From Acidobacteriota bacterium (GTDB lineage: Bacteria > Acidobacteriota > Terriglobia > UBA7540), in the NCBI GenBank assembly GCA_004298155.1, contig SCRD01000028.1, positions 124,001-188,000 on the forward strand: a DNA stretch of 64,000 nt, written 5' to 3'. Shown in pieces: positions 16,282-26,689 of this stretch. The stretch's first letter is position 1. Every line of letters begins with the position of its first letter. A program made the position numbers and the translations under genes. The notes beneath the pieces were generated by a model. It ran no database searches, was not told the DNA's origin, and worked only from the letters and a program-made list of their open reading frames with translations.

Positions 16282-19200
16282 ATGCCAGCGACATACTTTT
16301 CAACGAGTGGTCCCAGACGCGCAGCAAGTTTCCTTGCTAATTTCCGAAGCCACGTTTCCTATTTCACCCTGACAACCTGCGTATTGGCCGTATTGTCAAT
16401 TTGTGTACTGAATCCTGGTGCGGGCTGGGCACAGGGCACAGACACGGCGTTGCTGCGCGGAACTGTAAAAGACCCCACTGGGGCTGTCATTCCAGATGCG
16501 GCAGTGACCGCGACGGCGATTGCAACACAGGTACAGACCAAGGCCAAAACCGACAGCGCCGGCCTTTATATCTTCAACTACCTCAAACCAGGTGCTTACA
16601 CCCTGAAAGTGGAAAAAAACGGTTTCAAAACGTGGATTTTCCCTTCACTGGAGCTTCGAATTGGAACTCAGACGGACGAAGACGTCACGTTGGAGGTTGG
16701 GAGCACGCAACAAACTGTCGAGGTTAAGGGTGCGGCGCCGCTTCTAAATACCGTGAGTGCTGCCCTGGGGACGACCGTCAACAATCAGTATCTCCAAAGT
16801 CTGCCGCTGCTCGATCGCAACATCGCGAATCTCTCGTATTTATCCGGAGGGGTCACCCAGGTCTCGGGCGCCTCGGCCACCATGCTGGGCGGTACTGTTT
16901 TTGCCTCGAACGGCCAGCGATACGGCACGGCGGAGTTCCGGCTGGATGGCGTGCTGGCGACGCGACCTGAAGGCGGCGAAGGCGGCAACACGGACGTGGA
17001 CTACATGCCAGACGTCGACGCATTGCAGGAATTCAGATTGCAGAACAACAATATGTCCGCTGAGTACGGCAATAACGGCGGTACGGTTGTAAACATTGTT
17101 ACCAAATCGGGCACCAACAAGTACCATGGCAGCGGCTACTGGTTCTTCCGTCGGCCGGGTCTGGACGCCAACGACTTCTTCACAAATCAGGGTGGCGGCA
17201 CGAAGGGCGTATACGCTCACGATCAGTACGGAGGGTCTTTCGGAGGTCCCATCAAACGGGACAGGACCTTCTTCTTTTTTGATTACGAGCGGTTCAGGAA
17301 TAACAGCCCATTCATTGTGAATAAAACGGTTCCCACAATGCTCGAGCGGCAGGGAGATTTTTCCCAGACGTTCAATGCCGATGGTTCATTGCAGCAGATT
17401 TACAACCCTTTCCAGGTTTCCTGTACTCCCCTGGCCGGTGGAGGGCAGGACTGCGAGCGCCAGCCGTTTGCTAACAATATGATCCCCTCGACCATGTTTG
17501 ACTCCATTGGCGCCAAATTGGTCAACTTATACCCCAAGCCCACCGACGCCGGTGTCGGCCCCTCGCAGCTGTTCAATTTCTCAGATAAGCTCATTGAAAC
17601 CAGTCCATCCTGGCAGATGGACGTTCGGATCGACCAGGACTTCTCGGCAACGAACCGGCTGACGGGGCGGTACAGCATGAGCCATGGCTCGGATAACGTT
17701 CCCGACGATTTTCTTACCCCAGTGGTCTCGAAGAGCATCACGCACAATGTCGCGTTGGAAGATACCTGGACTGTAAGCCCGACCTTCCTGTGGGTGAACC
17801 GCGTGGGCGTGAACCGTGACAACTATCCTGAGCAGGCTCTGGTGACGGTCGATCCCTTGAGCATCGGCTTTCCGGAGAGCATGATCAATAATGTCTGGTA
17901 TCACGAAGTACATTTTCCCACCATCCAGCTCGATAACTTTGCGACCCTCGCTTCCAATAATGGTTGCTGCACAGACACCGTGGAGGGAGACACCCAGTGG
18001 ATGTTTGACTCCGTTGTAACTAAGATCCATGGCAATCACAGCTTTAAGTTCGGAGCTGAAGAGAGGATCTTCCTGAACAATTTCTTCCAGCCCGACACGA
18101 CGTCCGGGTCCTTCTCGTTCGGGCAGGGGCAGACCATGCAGAGCGTGTTCAGCCCGGATTTCTCACAAGGGAATAGCGTCGCATCATTGTTGCTGGGCTT
18201 TATGAACAGCGGGGGCTTCTCCTTGCGTCCCCACGTGGCCAACAAGTCCTCGCAGGGCGCCGCGTTTGCGCTCGATGACTGGAAAGTAACTTCGCGCCTG
18301 ACCATTTCCGCGGGTTTGCGTTGGGAATGGACTGTTCCGTACAGCGAGCGGTACAACCACAACATGTTCACTTGCTTTGACTGCCCATCGGGAATCACGG
18401 TGCCGGGAGTAGGCCCGATTATGGGGACCACGATCCTTGCCGGGCCCGACAAACGGCACGCAAATTCATCTTTGACTGACATTGGGCCGCGCCTGAGTTT
18501 TGCCTACCGGCTTGGAAACAACACCGTCGTTCATTCAGGCGCCGGAGTGTATCATGGCATGAGCTTTGCCACCAACTGGCAGTATGGGGGATATGCCTGG
18601 CAATCCTTTGCAAATGTTCCTTCTTCACTGGATGGTGGAATCACTCAATTGGCCACCATGGCGAATCCTTTCCCCCTGGGCTTCAACCTTCCCCAGCAGG
18701 GAAAATACGGAAAGCTGAGCCTCTGGGGTTATGGCGATGAGAACCATGGGAGTGATACCTTCCGGACGGGTGAAATCTTCCAGTGGAACATTGGTGTCCA
18801 GCACCAGTGGGGCAGCATGATGCTGGAAGCAGACTATGTTGGAAATCGCAGCACGCATCTGCCGTGGAACTACTCCACGGAAAACCGGAACTTCATCAAC
18901 GTGGCAAACCGTATGCAGTACGGGACCGCAGGGCTCGCGAACCTGGTCCCGAATCCGTTCCAATACCTTTTCACATCTGTCAATGGTTCGAGCCCCATTT
19001 TCGATGCCCCAGGATCGATCTATGGCAACGACACGATTCCTCAGATCAACCTCCTGCGACCTTTCCCGCAATTTGACGGAGTATTCACCGGCTTCCCGCT
19101 TTTTGTAGCTAACAGCAGCTACCATGCCTTCCAACTGCGGTTTGAAAAGCGTGCTGCACACGGCCTGTCATTTGTGGGCAATTACACATTCTCGAAATTT

Positions 19201-19899
19201 ATTGACGACTCTGATGCCGGAGGCAACGCCTGGATCGGCGGAGGCGGTGGCGCCGGTATCGGATTTATCGGCTCGCCCCAGGACTTCACTAACCTTGCTC
19301 TCGAAAAGAGCGTCAGTGCCAATGACACACCGCAACGGCTCACCTTCGCGGTGGTCTACGACTTGCCGGTGGGGCATGGAGAGCGCTTTGGCTCGAATAT
19401 GAACAAAGTGGTCAACGGAGTGGTTGGCGGATGGCGGCTGACCCCGTTCGTAACCTTCCAGACCGGCCAGCCGATTTCGGTTAACGATGCGAACCAATTG
19501 CTGGCTGATGGCAACCAGCGGCCCGATCTGATCGGTAATCCATGTACCGGGGCGAGTCTCGATGATATTGCTAATGGAACGGCTAGTTACTTCAACAATA
19601 GCGCCTTTTCACACCCGGCAGATCAGACTCCCGGCACGGCGCCGCGTTACTTCTCGAATTGTCGCGTGCCGGGGATTACCAACCTCGATTTATCCATTGC
19701 CAAGCAATTCCGCTTCAAAGAGAACATGTTCATTGAAGTCCGAGGTGACTTCTTCAATGCTTTGAACACGCCTCGGTTTGGGGCCCCTCAAGCGAATACG
19801 GCTGATGGCACCGGGTTTGGAAATAATGGTTTCGGGGCCATCTCTTATCAGGAAAATCAGCCTCGGCACGGCCAGATCGGTATCCATTTTGTGTTTTGA
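16282..19899 (+). CDS. TonB-dependent receptor, Oar-like, with carboxypeptidase-regulatory domain
   Basis: A 1205-aa outer-membrane receptor. After a signal peptide (ending near GAGWAQG) comes a carboxypeptidase-regulatory-like beta-sandwich (LLRGTVKDPTGAVIPDAAVTATAI...GAYTLKVEKNGF), then a plug with NTVSAALGTTVNNQYLQSLPLLDRN and a long beta-barrel ending in an aromatic residue (IGIHFVF). Oar-like receptors of this size are numerous in acidobacteria and are thought to import large substrates such as oligosaccharides; the cargo here is unknown. The ATG at 16282 has a perfect AGGAGG site; an in-frame start 28 codons upstream would spoil the signal peptide. No SusD-type partner is present. Confidence 0.92.
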   Translation: MPATYFSTSGPRRAASFLANFRSHVSYFTLTTCVLAVLSICVLNPGAGWAQGTDTALLRGTVKDPTGAVIPDAAVTATAIATQVQTKAKTDSAGLYIFNYLKPGAYTLKVEKNGFKTWIFPSLELRIGTQTDEDVTLEVGSTQQTVEVKGAAPLLNTVSAALGTTVNNQYLQSLPLLDRNIANLSYLSGGVTQVSGASATMLGGTVFASNGQRYGTAEFRLDGVLATRPEGGEGGNTDVDYMPDVDALQEFRLQNNNMSAEYGNNGGTVVNIVTKSGTNKYHGSGYWFFRRPGLDANDFFTNQGGGTKGVYAHDQYGGSFGGPIKRDRTFFFFDYERFRNNSPFIVNKTVPTMLERQGDFSQTFNADGSLQQIYNPFQVSCTPLAGGGQDCERQPFANNMIPSTMFDSIGAKLVNLYPKPTDAGVGPSQLFNFSDKLIETSPSWQMDVRIDQDFSATNRLTGRYSMSHGSDNVPDDFLTPVVSKSITHNVALEDTWTVSPTFLWVNRVGVNRDNYPEQALVTVDPLSIGFPESMINNVWYHEVHFPTIQLDNFATLASNNGCCTDTVEGDTQWMFDSVVTKIHGNHSFKFGAEERIFLNNFFQPDTTSGSFSFGQGQTMQSVFSPDFSQGNSVASLLLGFMNSGGFSLRPHVANKSSQGAAFALDDWKVTSRLTISAGLRWEWTVPYSERYNHNMFTCFDCPSGITVPGVGPIMGTTILAGPDKRHANSSLTDIGPRLSFAYRLGNNTVVHSGAGVYHGMSFATNWQYGGYAWQSFANVPSSLDGGITQLATMANPFPLGFNLPQQGKYGKLSLWGYGDENHGSDTFRTGEIFQWNIGVQHQWGSMMLEADYVGNRSTHLPWNYSTENRNFINVANRMQYGTAGLANLVPNPFQYLFTSVNGSSPIFDAPGSIYGNDTIPQINLLRPFPQFDGVFTGFPLFVANSSYHAFQLRFEKRAAHGLSFVGNYTFSKFIDDSDAGGNAWIGGGGGAGIGFIGSPQDFTNLALEKSVSANDTPQRLTFAVVYDLPVGHGERFGSNMNKVVNGVVGGWRLTPFVTFQTGQPISVNDANQLLADGNQRPDLIGNPCTGASLDDIANGTASYFNNSAFSHPADQTPGTAPRYFSNCRVPGITNLDLSIAKQFRFKENMFIEVRGDFFNALNTPRFGAPQANTADGTGFGNNGFGAISYQENQPRHGQIGIHFVF

Positions 19900-20053
19900 A
19901 CAGCGAGGCTTGGCCAGTCAGCTTACCAAGCCTCTTTCTTCTTCAAGCCAGGGCCGATTTACACCTTTCGCCACTCTGGCGAACGGTTTTTGAGGAGCAC
20001 CTTTGATCGGAAGCCAATCCCCGCAATTCTAAATATCTGGTCAGAGGGCCGGA

Positions 20054-21664
20054 ATGAGAAGAGTGCCAACCACGCGTCTTATCTGCGCCCTTCTTGGCCT
20101 TTATCTCTGCTTCTGGACGCGAGCCGCCCACGGTTCTCCGGATAATCTTGACGATGCGCAGCGGCAGGTGGCGCGAGCAACCGACCTGGTTCAACAAGGT
20201 GATTTAAGAAATGCTGAGGCGGAATTGCGTCAGGCAGTCCGGCTCGCACCAAACGAATCTGCCTATCTTGCCTTCCTTGGAGCGGTGCTGGGCATGGAGC
20301 AGAAGCTCCCGGAATCAACGTCCTATCTTGAAAAAGCATTGCGCCTCGACCCTCTGGATTTGCGGACCCGCCGTAATCTGGCCTCGAACCAGTTCCAGAT
20401 GGGGCAGTTCCAGGCAGCGAGGCAGAACCTTGAGAGGGTCCTGAAGGTGGAGTCTGGCGAGACCACATCGATCCTCCTGCTGGGAATGGTGGATGAAGAA
20501 CTCAAGGATTATCAAAATGCTCTCGCGCTTCTCGAGTCTGTGCCACAGGAAGTGCAGAAACACTCCAAGGCCCAAGTAGCATTGGCGCGCTGCTACTATC
20601 AGACCGGAAGATCCGATAAAGCCCGGGAAGTCCTTCGTGGGCTTGAGAGTCATTCTGATGGTCCGCAAGGAATTTTCCTGGGTGGGCAGGCTGCCGACCA
20701 TGCGGGCGATTTTGATCTGGCCGAGCAATTGTTTCGGTCAGTGTGGGCAACCTATCCTGACAGGGCGAGTCTCGGTTACAACGTTGCACTTGCTCAATAC
20801 CACGCCGGCCACATTAAGGAAAGCCAGGCGACGCTCCAAGGCCTGCTGGATGCCGGACACGAAACCTCAGATATCGAAGACCTCATGGCCTGGTGCGAAT
20901 TCAAACAGGACCACATCAAGGAAGCAGTGTCGCATATGGACAGGGCCATCGACCTCGATCCTTCCCGCGAGTCCAATTACCTGGATGTAGGCATGATGCT
21001 TCTGCATGACAATCGTTACAATGGGGCGCTTGTTGCTGGTCGAAAGGCGGTTGATGTAGCTCCCCATTCGTACAAGGCCTACCGGTTTCTTGGCCTCGCT
21101 CAATACAAACTGGGTGAGCTGAAGGCTGCCGAAAAAACCTACGCGCACGCTGTTGAGCTGAACCCCAGGGACCAGCAATCGCTTCTCGGACTTGCCTCCG
21201 CCCAGGTGGACGACGGACGAATCGATGAAGCCGAAGCCACTTTCGGGAAGGCCATCGCCTATTTCCCAAAAGACGCCAACCTCTACCTGCAGTATGGCAG
21301 GATGCTGCTGACTTACCGCGGGGCTAATGGAAGCAGGATTGAAGCCCGGGCAGTTGCTTTGCTGACGAGGGCAATCGCTCTTGATACATCCCTTGCGGAG
21401 GCGCATTATCTGCTCGGCAATCTTGATCTGACCAAGGGCCAGACCGAGAAGGCCCTCCCAGAACTCGAATTGGCCGTAAAGCTCGATCCAAAACCGAGCG
21501 GTGCGCACTATGCCCTGGCGCGGGCATACCTTCGTCTTGGCCGCCAGGAAGACGGGATGGAGCAGATGCGCTTGTTTCAGCAGCTAAAGGCGACGGAGAA
21601 GAAAGGCACCGCAACACTTGCAGGTTCGCCCGGTCCAGCCGACCGGAATAACTCAAAAGAGTGA
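20054..21664 (+). CDS. Secreted tetratricopeptide-repeat protein
   Basis: A 536-aa protein with a signal peptide (LICALLGLYLCFWTRAAHG) and about a dozen TPR units filling the rest, for example ARATDLVQQGDLRNAEAELRQAVRLAPN and GELKAAEKTYAHAVELNPRD. TPR arrays bind proteins; no enzymatic domain is visible. It follows the TonB receptor after 154 bp on the same strand, the usual acidobacterial pairing, and may act in the periplasm as an assembly or scaffold partner. Start ATG at 20054 with a weak AGAGGGCC site. Confidence 0.85.
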   Translation: MRRVPTTRLICALLGLYLCFWTRAAHGSPDNLDDAQRQVARATDLVQQGDLRNAEAELRQAVRLAPNESAYLAFLGAVLGMEQKLPESTSYLEKALRLDPLDLRTRRNLASNQFQMGQFQAARQNLERVLKVESGETTSILLLGMVDEELKDYQNALALLESVPQEVQKHSKAQVALARCYYQTGRSDKAREVLRGLESHSDGPQGIFLGGQAADHAGDFDLAEQLFRSVWATYPDRASLGYNVALAQYHAGHIKESQATLQGLLDAGHETSDIEDLMAWCEFKQDHIKEAVSHMDRAIDLDPSRESNYLDVGMMLLHDNRYNGALVAGRKAVDVAPHSYKAYRFLGLAQYKLGELKAAEKTYAHAVELNPRDQQSLLGLASAQVDDGRIDEAEATFGKAIAYFPKDANLYLQYGRMLLTYRGANGSRIEARAVALLTRAIALDTSLAEAHYLLGNLDLTKGQTEKALPELELAVKLDPKPSGAHYALARAYLRLGRQEDGMEQMRLFQQLKATEKKGTATLAGSPGPADRNNSKE

Positions 21665-21701
21665 GTAGATCTCCTGGCTGATTCCGCCAGCGGTATACGT
21701 A

Positions 21702-21744
21702 GGGGCCAGCCGGACCTGGGAGGTTTTTGGCTAAGCCTGGCCCC
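21702..21744. repeat. Hairpin-forming inverted repeat
   Basis: GGGGCCAG at 21702-21709 and CTGGCCCC at 21737-21744 are perfectly complementary, spaced by 27 nt, in the 260-bp gap after the TPR gene. No T run follows, so it is not a standard terminator. Confidence 0.35.
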
Positions 21745-21924
21745 GTGCTCTGCGGACGTCATGAATGAACGTGCAGAAGTGTATGGCCAGACCACAGCAA
21801 TGAAGGCTGGAACCTGGCCTGAACTGGTGGGGAACTCAATTCCGTAAGAAAGCGCATCAGCTCCTAAGCTGCGTTTCGTACCAAAGACACTTAACCGGCA
21901 CGGCATGAGGAGGCCATAATTCTT

Positions 21925-23487
21925 ATGAATCGTAGAGGTTTCCTGAAGAACAGCAGCGCTCTTGTCGTAGCGGCAGGAGCCGGGGTAAAGCAGGCTCAAG
22001 GGATCGTTCCTGCTCACAACTGGGGGAAGTACGATTTCGGCTCGGGCCCCGCGGTCAGCGACCGGCTCAACCAGGGCCCCTTCCCACAGTACCCGCCAGA
22101 CGCCATTATCCCGAGCGATGAGGTCGTGATGACAACCACGCCGTCGGATGAAGTTGTGCCCGGCTATGGCAAAGGGCTTATAACGTATATCACGGCAGAC
22201 ATGGGGACAGCGGAGATCAAGTCAGACAATATCCCGCAGGCGATTGAAGATCTTGTCCGCTTGCCGCTGGGGCAAAAACTTTACATTCGTCCCACATGGA
22301 GAGAAATCCAGCCGAATCCGGGACGTCTGGAATTTCCGGACTACCTGAAGCTCGTCTTCGACCTGGCAAAGAAACATGGCAAACGCATTGGTTACCGGGT
22401 TCAAATGAGCGCTCCAGATTATCGCGAACCGGCGCTGCCCCAGTTCATCCTTGACAAAGTGCCGATGGTAAAACTGACTGGTGGCACGTGGCCTGGGGCA
22501 AATAGGGAGAACAACCCGAATGCTCACTATCAGCCACAGTTTGGCCATCCTTTCTTCCAGCAGGCATTCAAGGAAATGATTGGCTTACTGGCGGGTGAAT
22601 TCAACGGAAGCCCAATGATTGAATTCATGGATACATTCATGTACGGATTCTGGGGCGAAGGACACACCTGGCCATTCACCAACACTCCCTTTCCGGATTA
22701 TCAGACCGCCGAGCGAACCTGGATGGCCATGCTGGAAATCCAACTCGAGCATTTTACGAGGACACCTTTGCTCACCAATACGCAGCCGGATTTCAGCCAC
22801 GTGGGAAACTCGGAGATGCTTGACCGCACGGTCCGCAGCAACAACTGGATCAGGAGTGACACGATCTTTATCGAGAACGAGCAGATCGAAGCCCTGAGCA
22901 ATCGCCCGCCCTGGGTTGGTGTCGTGATTGAACAGGGAATTCCAGTTGCGGCGCCACAGTCTGTTCATCTATCTGAGGGAATTTCACCTTCGGACGATGT
23001 CATTGCGCACGTGATGGACGTTGGGGCCAACTACTGGTCGCTCTGGAATTTTCATGGCATCAGCGCGGCGAACCTGATGAGCTGGTACCAGGCTTTCCCC
23101 AAATGGTTTGACCGCATCAATACGCGGATTGGATACCGGGTGCGGCCGTCATTTATCTGGAGCTACGAAGACAAAGGATATCTCGGCCTGATCATCGGCT
23201 TTGTGAATGACGGCATCGCAGGTGTTCCAGGAGTTCTGCGGGTGACAGTGGAAAACCCGGAAGGAAAAGTGCTGAAGAGCGGCTGCCTGGACGCCGGATA
23301 TCCACTGCCGGGAAAGGTCCACCAGGCGCAATTTGTGCTCCCCAAGGTTGCAAAATGGCAGGGACTTAGACTCAGGGCGGAGATCGAGGTGAAGGGTATG
23401 CGATATCCGGTAAGGTGGGCCTGCCATCAGAAACTGAATGAAGACGGCACACTCACGCTGCGCCCAGACGGACGGCACGCGTCGTGA
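21925..23487 (+). CDS. Exported glycosidase-like protein with DUF4832-type C-terminus
   Basis: A 520-aa protein with a Tat-like signal (NRRGFLKNSSALVVAAGAG). The middle shows barrel features of glycoside hydrolases acting on sugars: IRPTWREIQPNPGRLEFPDYLKLVFDLAKKHGKRIGYRV and IEFMDTFMYGFWGEGHTWPF, with Glu/Asp at strand ends. The C-terminal ~170 residues (DVGANYWSLWNFHGI to the end) resemble DUF4832, a beta domain found behind such barrels. A GAGGAGG site precedes the ATG by about 12 bp. Substrate unknown; it is likely part of the same locus as the TonB receptor. Confidence 0.7.
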   Translation: MNRRGFLKNSSALVVAAGAGVKQAQGIVPAHNWGKYDFGSGPAVSDRLNQGPFPQYPPDAIIPSDEVVMTTTPSDEVVPGYGKGLITYITADMGTAEIKSDNIPQAIEDLVRLPLGQKLYIRPTWREIQPNPGRLEFPDYLKLVFDLAKKHGKRIGYRVQMSAPDYREPALPQFILDKVPMVKLTGGTWPGANRENNPNAHYQPQFGHPFFQQAFKEMIGLLAGEFNGSPMIEFMDTFMYGFWGEGHTWPFTNTPFPDYQTAERTWMAMLEIQLEHFTRTPLLTNTQPDFSHVGNSEMLDRTVRSNNWIRSDTIFIENEQIEALSNRPPWVGVVIEQGIPVAAPQSVHLSEGISPSDDVIAHVMDVGANYWSLWNFHGISAANLMSWYQAFPKWFDRINTRIGYRVRPSFIWSYEDKGYLGLIIGFVNDGIAGVPGVLRVTVENPEGKVLKSGCLDAGYPLPGKVHQAQFVLPKVAKWQGLRLRAEIEVKGMRYPVRWACHQKLNEDGTLTLRPDGRHAS

Positions 23488-23575
23488 AGCTGGCAAAGAT
23501 TCTCAGAAGTTGAAATACCGGCCAAGAGCCGACGAAGTCCAGCGATCTGGCTGAACGAAACAGAGAGGAGAATTG

Positions 23576-25234
23576 ATGCGACATCAAGATTCCGCGTTAT
23601 CAGGCATTCCACCAAAATCCCTGGAGGCTCAGGTCGCACACCCATCCCGTCGCACCTTCCTCAAGAATGTTGCTGCCGCATCGGTGGCCGCAGCCGGGGT
23701 GCGGGCGGGCATGAGCCAGGCAGCGGAACCGGTGAGCGCGCAGTCAGAGAATGGCAGGCTACAAAAATCGGAAAAGAAGGTTGTGGCAATCCAGATTCCT
23801 GCGGTGTCATTCAGCGATGAAGGAGTTGACAAAGTTCTCGATACGGTCCAGGAGCGGGGCGGCGTCAACACGCTGCTAATTGCGGTTTTCAGCTATGGCC
23901 GAGGCATCGAGGGAAGACAGATTCCCGGGCATCCGCTTCCCGATCACGGCGTCCAGAAGTACGACACAGACACCTTCCATGGCGGAGACTTCGCAGAGGT
24001 CCATCCGGAATACTACGCGGGCACGATTTTCAAGAATTTCCGGGCTCCTGAGCTTGGCAATTTTGATGTGCTGGGTGAAGTTGTCCCGAAGGCAAAAAAG
24101 CGAGGGATGAAATCCATCTGCTGGTTTGAGGATGTTTATAATCCGCGCTTACTGGATAATTTTGAAAAAGCTGCGGAGGTTGACGTCTACGGACGCAAAA
24201 CTGACCAGTCGTGCCTTAACAATCCTCACCTCCGGAATTTTCTCAGCTCGATGGTCGAGGATTGGACCAAGTCCTACGATGTCGACGGGATCATGTGGTG
24301 CTGCGAGCGTCAGGGCGCACTGAATAACGCCATTGACGCTGACCATGGACAGCCCGGCTTAACGTGCTTTTGCGAGCACTGCACACGAAAGGGAGAAGAG
24401 CAGGGGATCAACGTCGAGCGCGCCCGGCAGGGTCTGATGCAGCTTGACCGGTGGGTGCGGATGGCGCGGACACAGCCCAGGCCCAGTGATGGTTATTTTG
24501 TCACCTTTTGGCGACTGCTGCTGGATTACCCTGAAATCCTGGCCTGGGAGAAGCTCTGGACAGACAGCCAGCGCGAGGTTTACGGCCACATCTATGGTAC
24601 GGCGAAAAGCATCAACAGTAACCTGGATGCAGGCTTCCATGTGATGCATCTCAACTCTTTCAATCCCTTCTACCGCGCCGAGCAGGACTATCGAAAGCTA
24701 AGCCAACACGCCGACATATTGAAGGTCTGCATGTACAACAACTGCGCCGGCCCTCGCATGGCAAATTACATCGACGGAGTCCATTCCACAATTTGGCATG
24801 ACGCCCCGGCGCAGTCCGTGCTGGAGTTGTACTACAACATCCTGGGATATCAGGGGGAGGCGCCATTAGACAAATTGCGCGTGGCAGGGTTCTCGTCAGA
24901 TTACGTTTACCGGGAAACCAAGCGCGCTCTAGCCGACATTAAATCGGCCAGGGTGCCCACATCTGCGCCTAACACCGACCTTGCCGGCCCCGCAAATGAG
25001 GAAGATTTTTCTGATCTATCGAGAGAGACAAGGATCTATCCTGGAATCGATATTGACATCCCCACTCGCAAGGGGCAAAAAAAGACACAGCCTTCAGACG
25101 TTCGGAATGCCGTGAAGGCGGCGTTCAACGCAGGAGCGCCGGGCGTCATTCTGTCGCGGAAGTACTCCGAGATGCGGCTTGCGAATTTATCCGGCGCCGG
25201 GGCCGCACTAAAGGACCTCGGGATCCGAACGTAG
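23576..25234 (+). CDS. Tat-exported TIM-barrel protein, putative glycoside hydrolase
   Basis: A 552-aa protein with a clear Tat signal (SRRTFLKNVAAASVAAAGVRAG). The mature chain begins with a barrel-like VVAIQIPAVSFSDEGVDKVLDTVQERGGVNTLLIAVF and has SYDVDGIMWCCERQG, the strand that in related barrels carries the catalytic acid (Glu). A CFCEHCTRKGEEQG motif with paired Cys follows. Such proteins are widespread, uncharacterised members of the GHL-type families. The ATG at 23576 has AGAGGAG 5 bp upstream. I cannot assign a reaction. Confidence 0.65.
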   Translation: MRHQDSALSGIPPKSLEAQVAHPSRRTFLKNVAAASVAAAGVRAGMSQAAEPVSAQSENGRLQKSEKKVVAIQIPAVSFSDEGVDKVLDTVQERGGVNTLLIAVFSYGRGIEGRQIPGHPLPDHGVQKYDTDTFHGGDFAEVHPEYYAGTIFKNFRAPELGNFDVLGEVVPKAKKRGMKSICWFEDVYNPRLLDNFEKAAEVDVYGRKTDQSCLNNPHLRNFLSSMVEDWTKSYDVDGIMWCCERQGALNNAIDADHGQPGLTCFCEHCTRKGEEQGINVERARQGLMQLDRWVRMARTQPRPSDGYFVTFWRLLLDYPEILAWEKLWTDSQREVYGHIYGTAKSINSNLDAGFHVMHLNSFNPFYRAEQDYRKLSQHADILKVCMYNNCAGPRMANYIDGVHSTIWHDAPAQSVLELYYNILGYQGEAPLDKLRVAGFSSDYVYRETKRALADIKSARVPTSAPNTDLAGPANEEDFSDLSRETRIYPGIDIDIPTRKGQKKTQPSDVRNAVKAAFNAGAPGVILSRKYSEMRLANLSGAGAALKDLGIRT

Positions 25235-25460
25235 GGCGTGGTAAAATTCCGCCGTTTCTTTTGCTGGTAACCGGCTGTCGAGGGAAGTTGCCTTTGGTTG
25301 GCAAGTCGCCTGTTGTCGGGATGACACTGGACCAATCAAGACTTACGCGTCGGAGGGCGGTTATCCGCGGCTCGAAGACAAGTGATGACTCGCGATTAAC
25401 GTCACCCAGCTCTTCCTGAAAAGGTCGAGAGTTTCTGAATGACTAGCAGCGCCTCCAGGC

Positions 25461-26564
25461 CTACCCCTCGCCCTGAACGGTCTCGATCATGGCCGCAATA
25501 TAGCCGTACTCGAATGCGAAGGCCTGTTTATGCCCGCTGTCTCCAATTATCGCTGGGGCGTGGTCAGGCATGACCATATACTCATACCCAACCTCTTTGT
25601 AAGTGCGCATGGCGCGCAGCATGTTGACGCTGCCATTGTCCGGGAAGGTCTCCTGGAAATTGAGGAAACGTCCCCGAATGTTGCGGAAGTGGACGTTGAA
25701 GATCTTCCCGCGCTCGCCGAAATAGCGGATCACGTCGTAGATTTGCTCGCCGGGGGCCTCCAGCATTTCTGAAACCGTGCCCTGGCAGAAGTTCAAGCCA
25801 TGGTAGGGGCTGGGGCAAATGGAGATAAACCTCTTGAGGCCATCCACGCTGCCTAGCACTCGATGGACGCCTCGGAAGCCTTCTTTCAGCGGCACGGCAG
25901 GGTCGTGCGGATGGCAGGCAATCCTGACTTTGTATTCGTTGGCCACCGGAACGACGCGCTCGAGAAAGTAAGTGATCCGTTCCCACATCTCGTCGGCGCT
26001 CACCGGGCCTGCGGGCGTTAGAGGAAGGTGTTGCGCTTCTGCTTCGGCATGGTTGAAGGTGCTGTAGCTCGCGCCTCCGCGGCCGCGAGTCCGCTGGGTC
26101 CGCAAGACGCCCAAAATCGTCATGTTATACTTTGCGGAAGGAATTCCCGCCCGCGCGCAGTCCCGAATCATTCCGCAGATCTTATCGATTTCACGGTCGC
26201 GCCCGGGACTCTGGCCCAGCATGATGGCTGGATTTTCCGCGCGAGTGATGTAATTTGAGCTAAGCGGAAGCGGCACCATCGCCAGGTTGATTCCAAAACC
26301 ATCGATGCGGTCGCGCAAACGGTGCAGCCCATCCACCGTCCATTGTGCGTCGGATTGCGGCTCGGGAAAGCCACAGCAGATGTGATTGGCGCCAAAGGCC
26401 GCAATGGCGCGCAGTGTGTTATCCGAGGGCAAGCTGGAAAACTGAGTGCCCAGTTTCATCCGGCTTTGCGAAGGCGCCTTCTTCTGGTTGGCGGCATCTT
26501 TGGCGCCGGCCAGTGGCGCTGCCGCGACCGCTCCGGCAGATTGCAGGAATTTTCTGCGATTCAT
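25461..26564 (-). CDS. Exported mannonate-dehydratase-like protein
   Basis: A 367-aa protein resembling UxuA, which dehydrates D-mannonate to 2-keto-3-deoxygluconate. Metal-binding landmarks are present: [15 protein letters not shown] (Cys), VHFRNIRG (His) and MPDHAP (Asp), all matching positions conserved in UxuA. Unlike the cytoplasmic enzyme it begins with a Tat signal ([20 protein letters not shown]). It is the last gene of the minus-strand run behind kdgD, with a 125-bp gap. A xylose-isomerase-type epimerase with other substrates is possible. Confidence 0.8.
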   Translation of the reverse strand: MNRRKFLQSAGAVAAAPLAGAKDAANQKKAPSQSRMKLGTQFSSLPSDNTLRAIAAFGANHICCGFPEPQSDAQWTVDGLHRLRDRIDGFGINLAMVPLPLSSNYITRAENPAIMLGQSPGRDREIDKICGMIRDCARAGIPSAKYNMTILGVLRTQRTRGRGGASYSTFNHAEAEAQHLPLTPAGPVSADEMWERITYFLERVVPVANEYKVRIACHPHDPAVPLKEGFRGVHRVLGSVDGLKRFISICPSPYHGLNFCQGTVSEMLEAPGEQIYDVIRYFGERGKIFNVHFRNIRGRFLNFQETFPDNGSVNMLRAMRTYKEVGYEYMVMPDHAPAIIGDSGHKQAFAFEYGYIAAMIETVQGEG

Positions 26565-26689
26565 TTTTCCCTCGCTCGCACGAGATATACCCGGTCACGC
26601 CGTGCAGACCGCGACCGTTTCTTCCGGAATGTGCTTCGAGAGTCGCATGCCATTTTCCACCGCCCGCCGGCGGCTTGAAGTCCTGAAAA

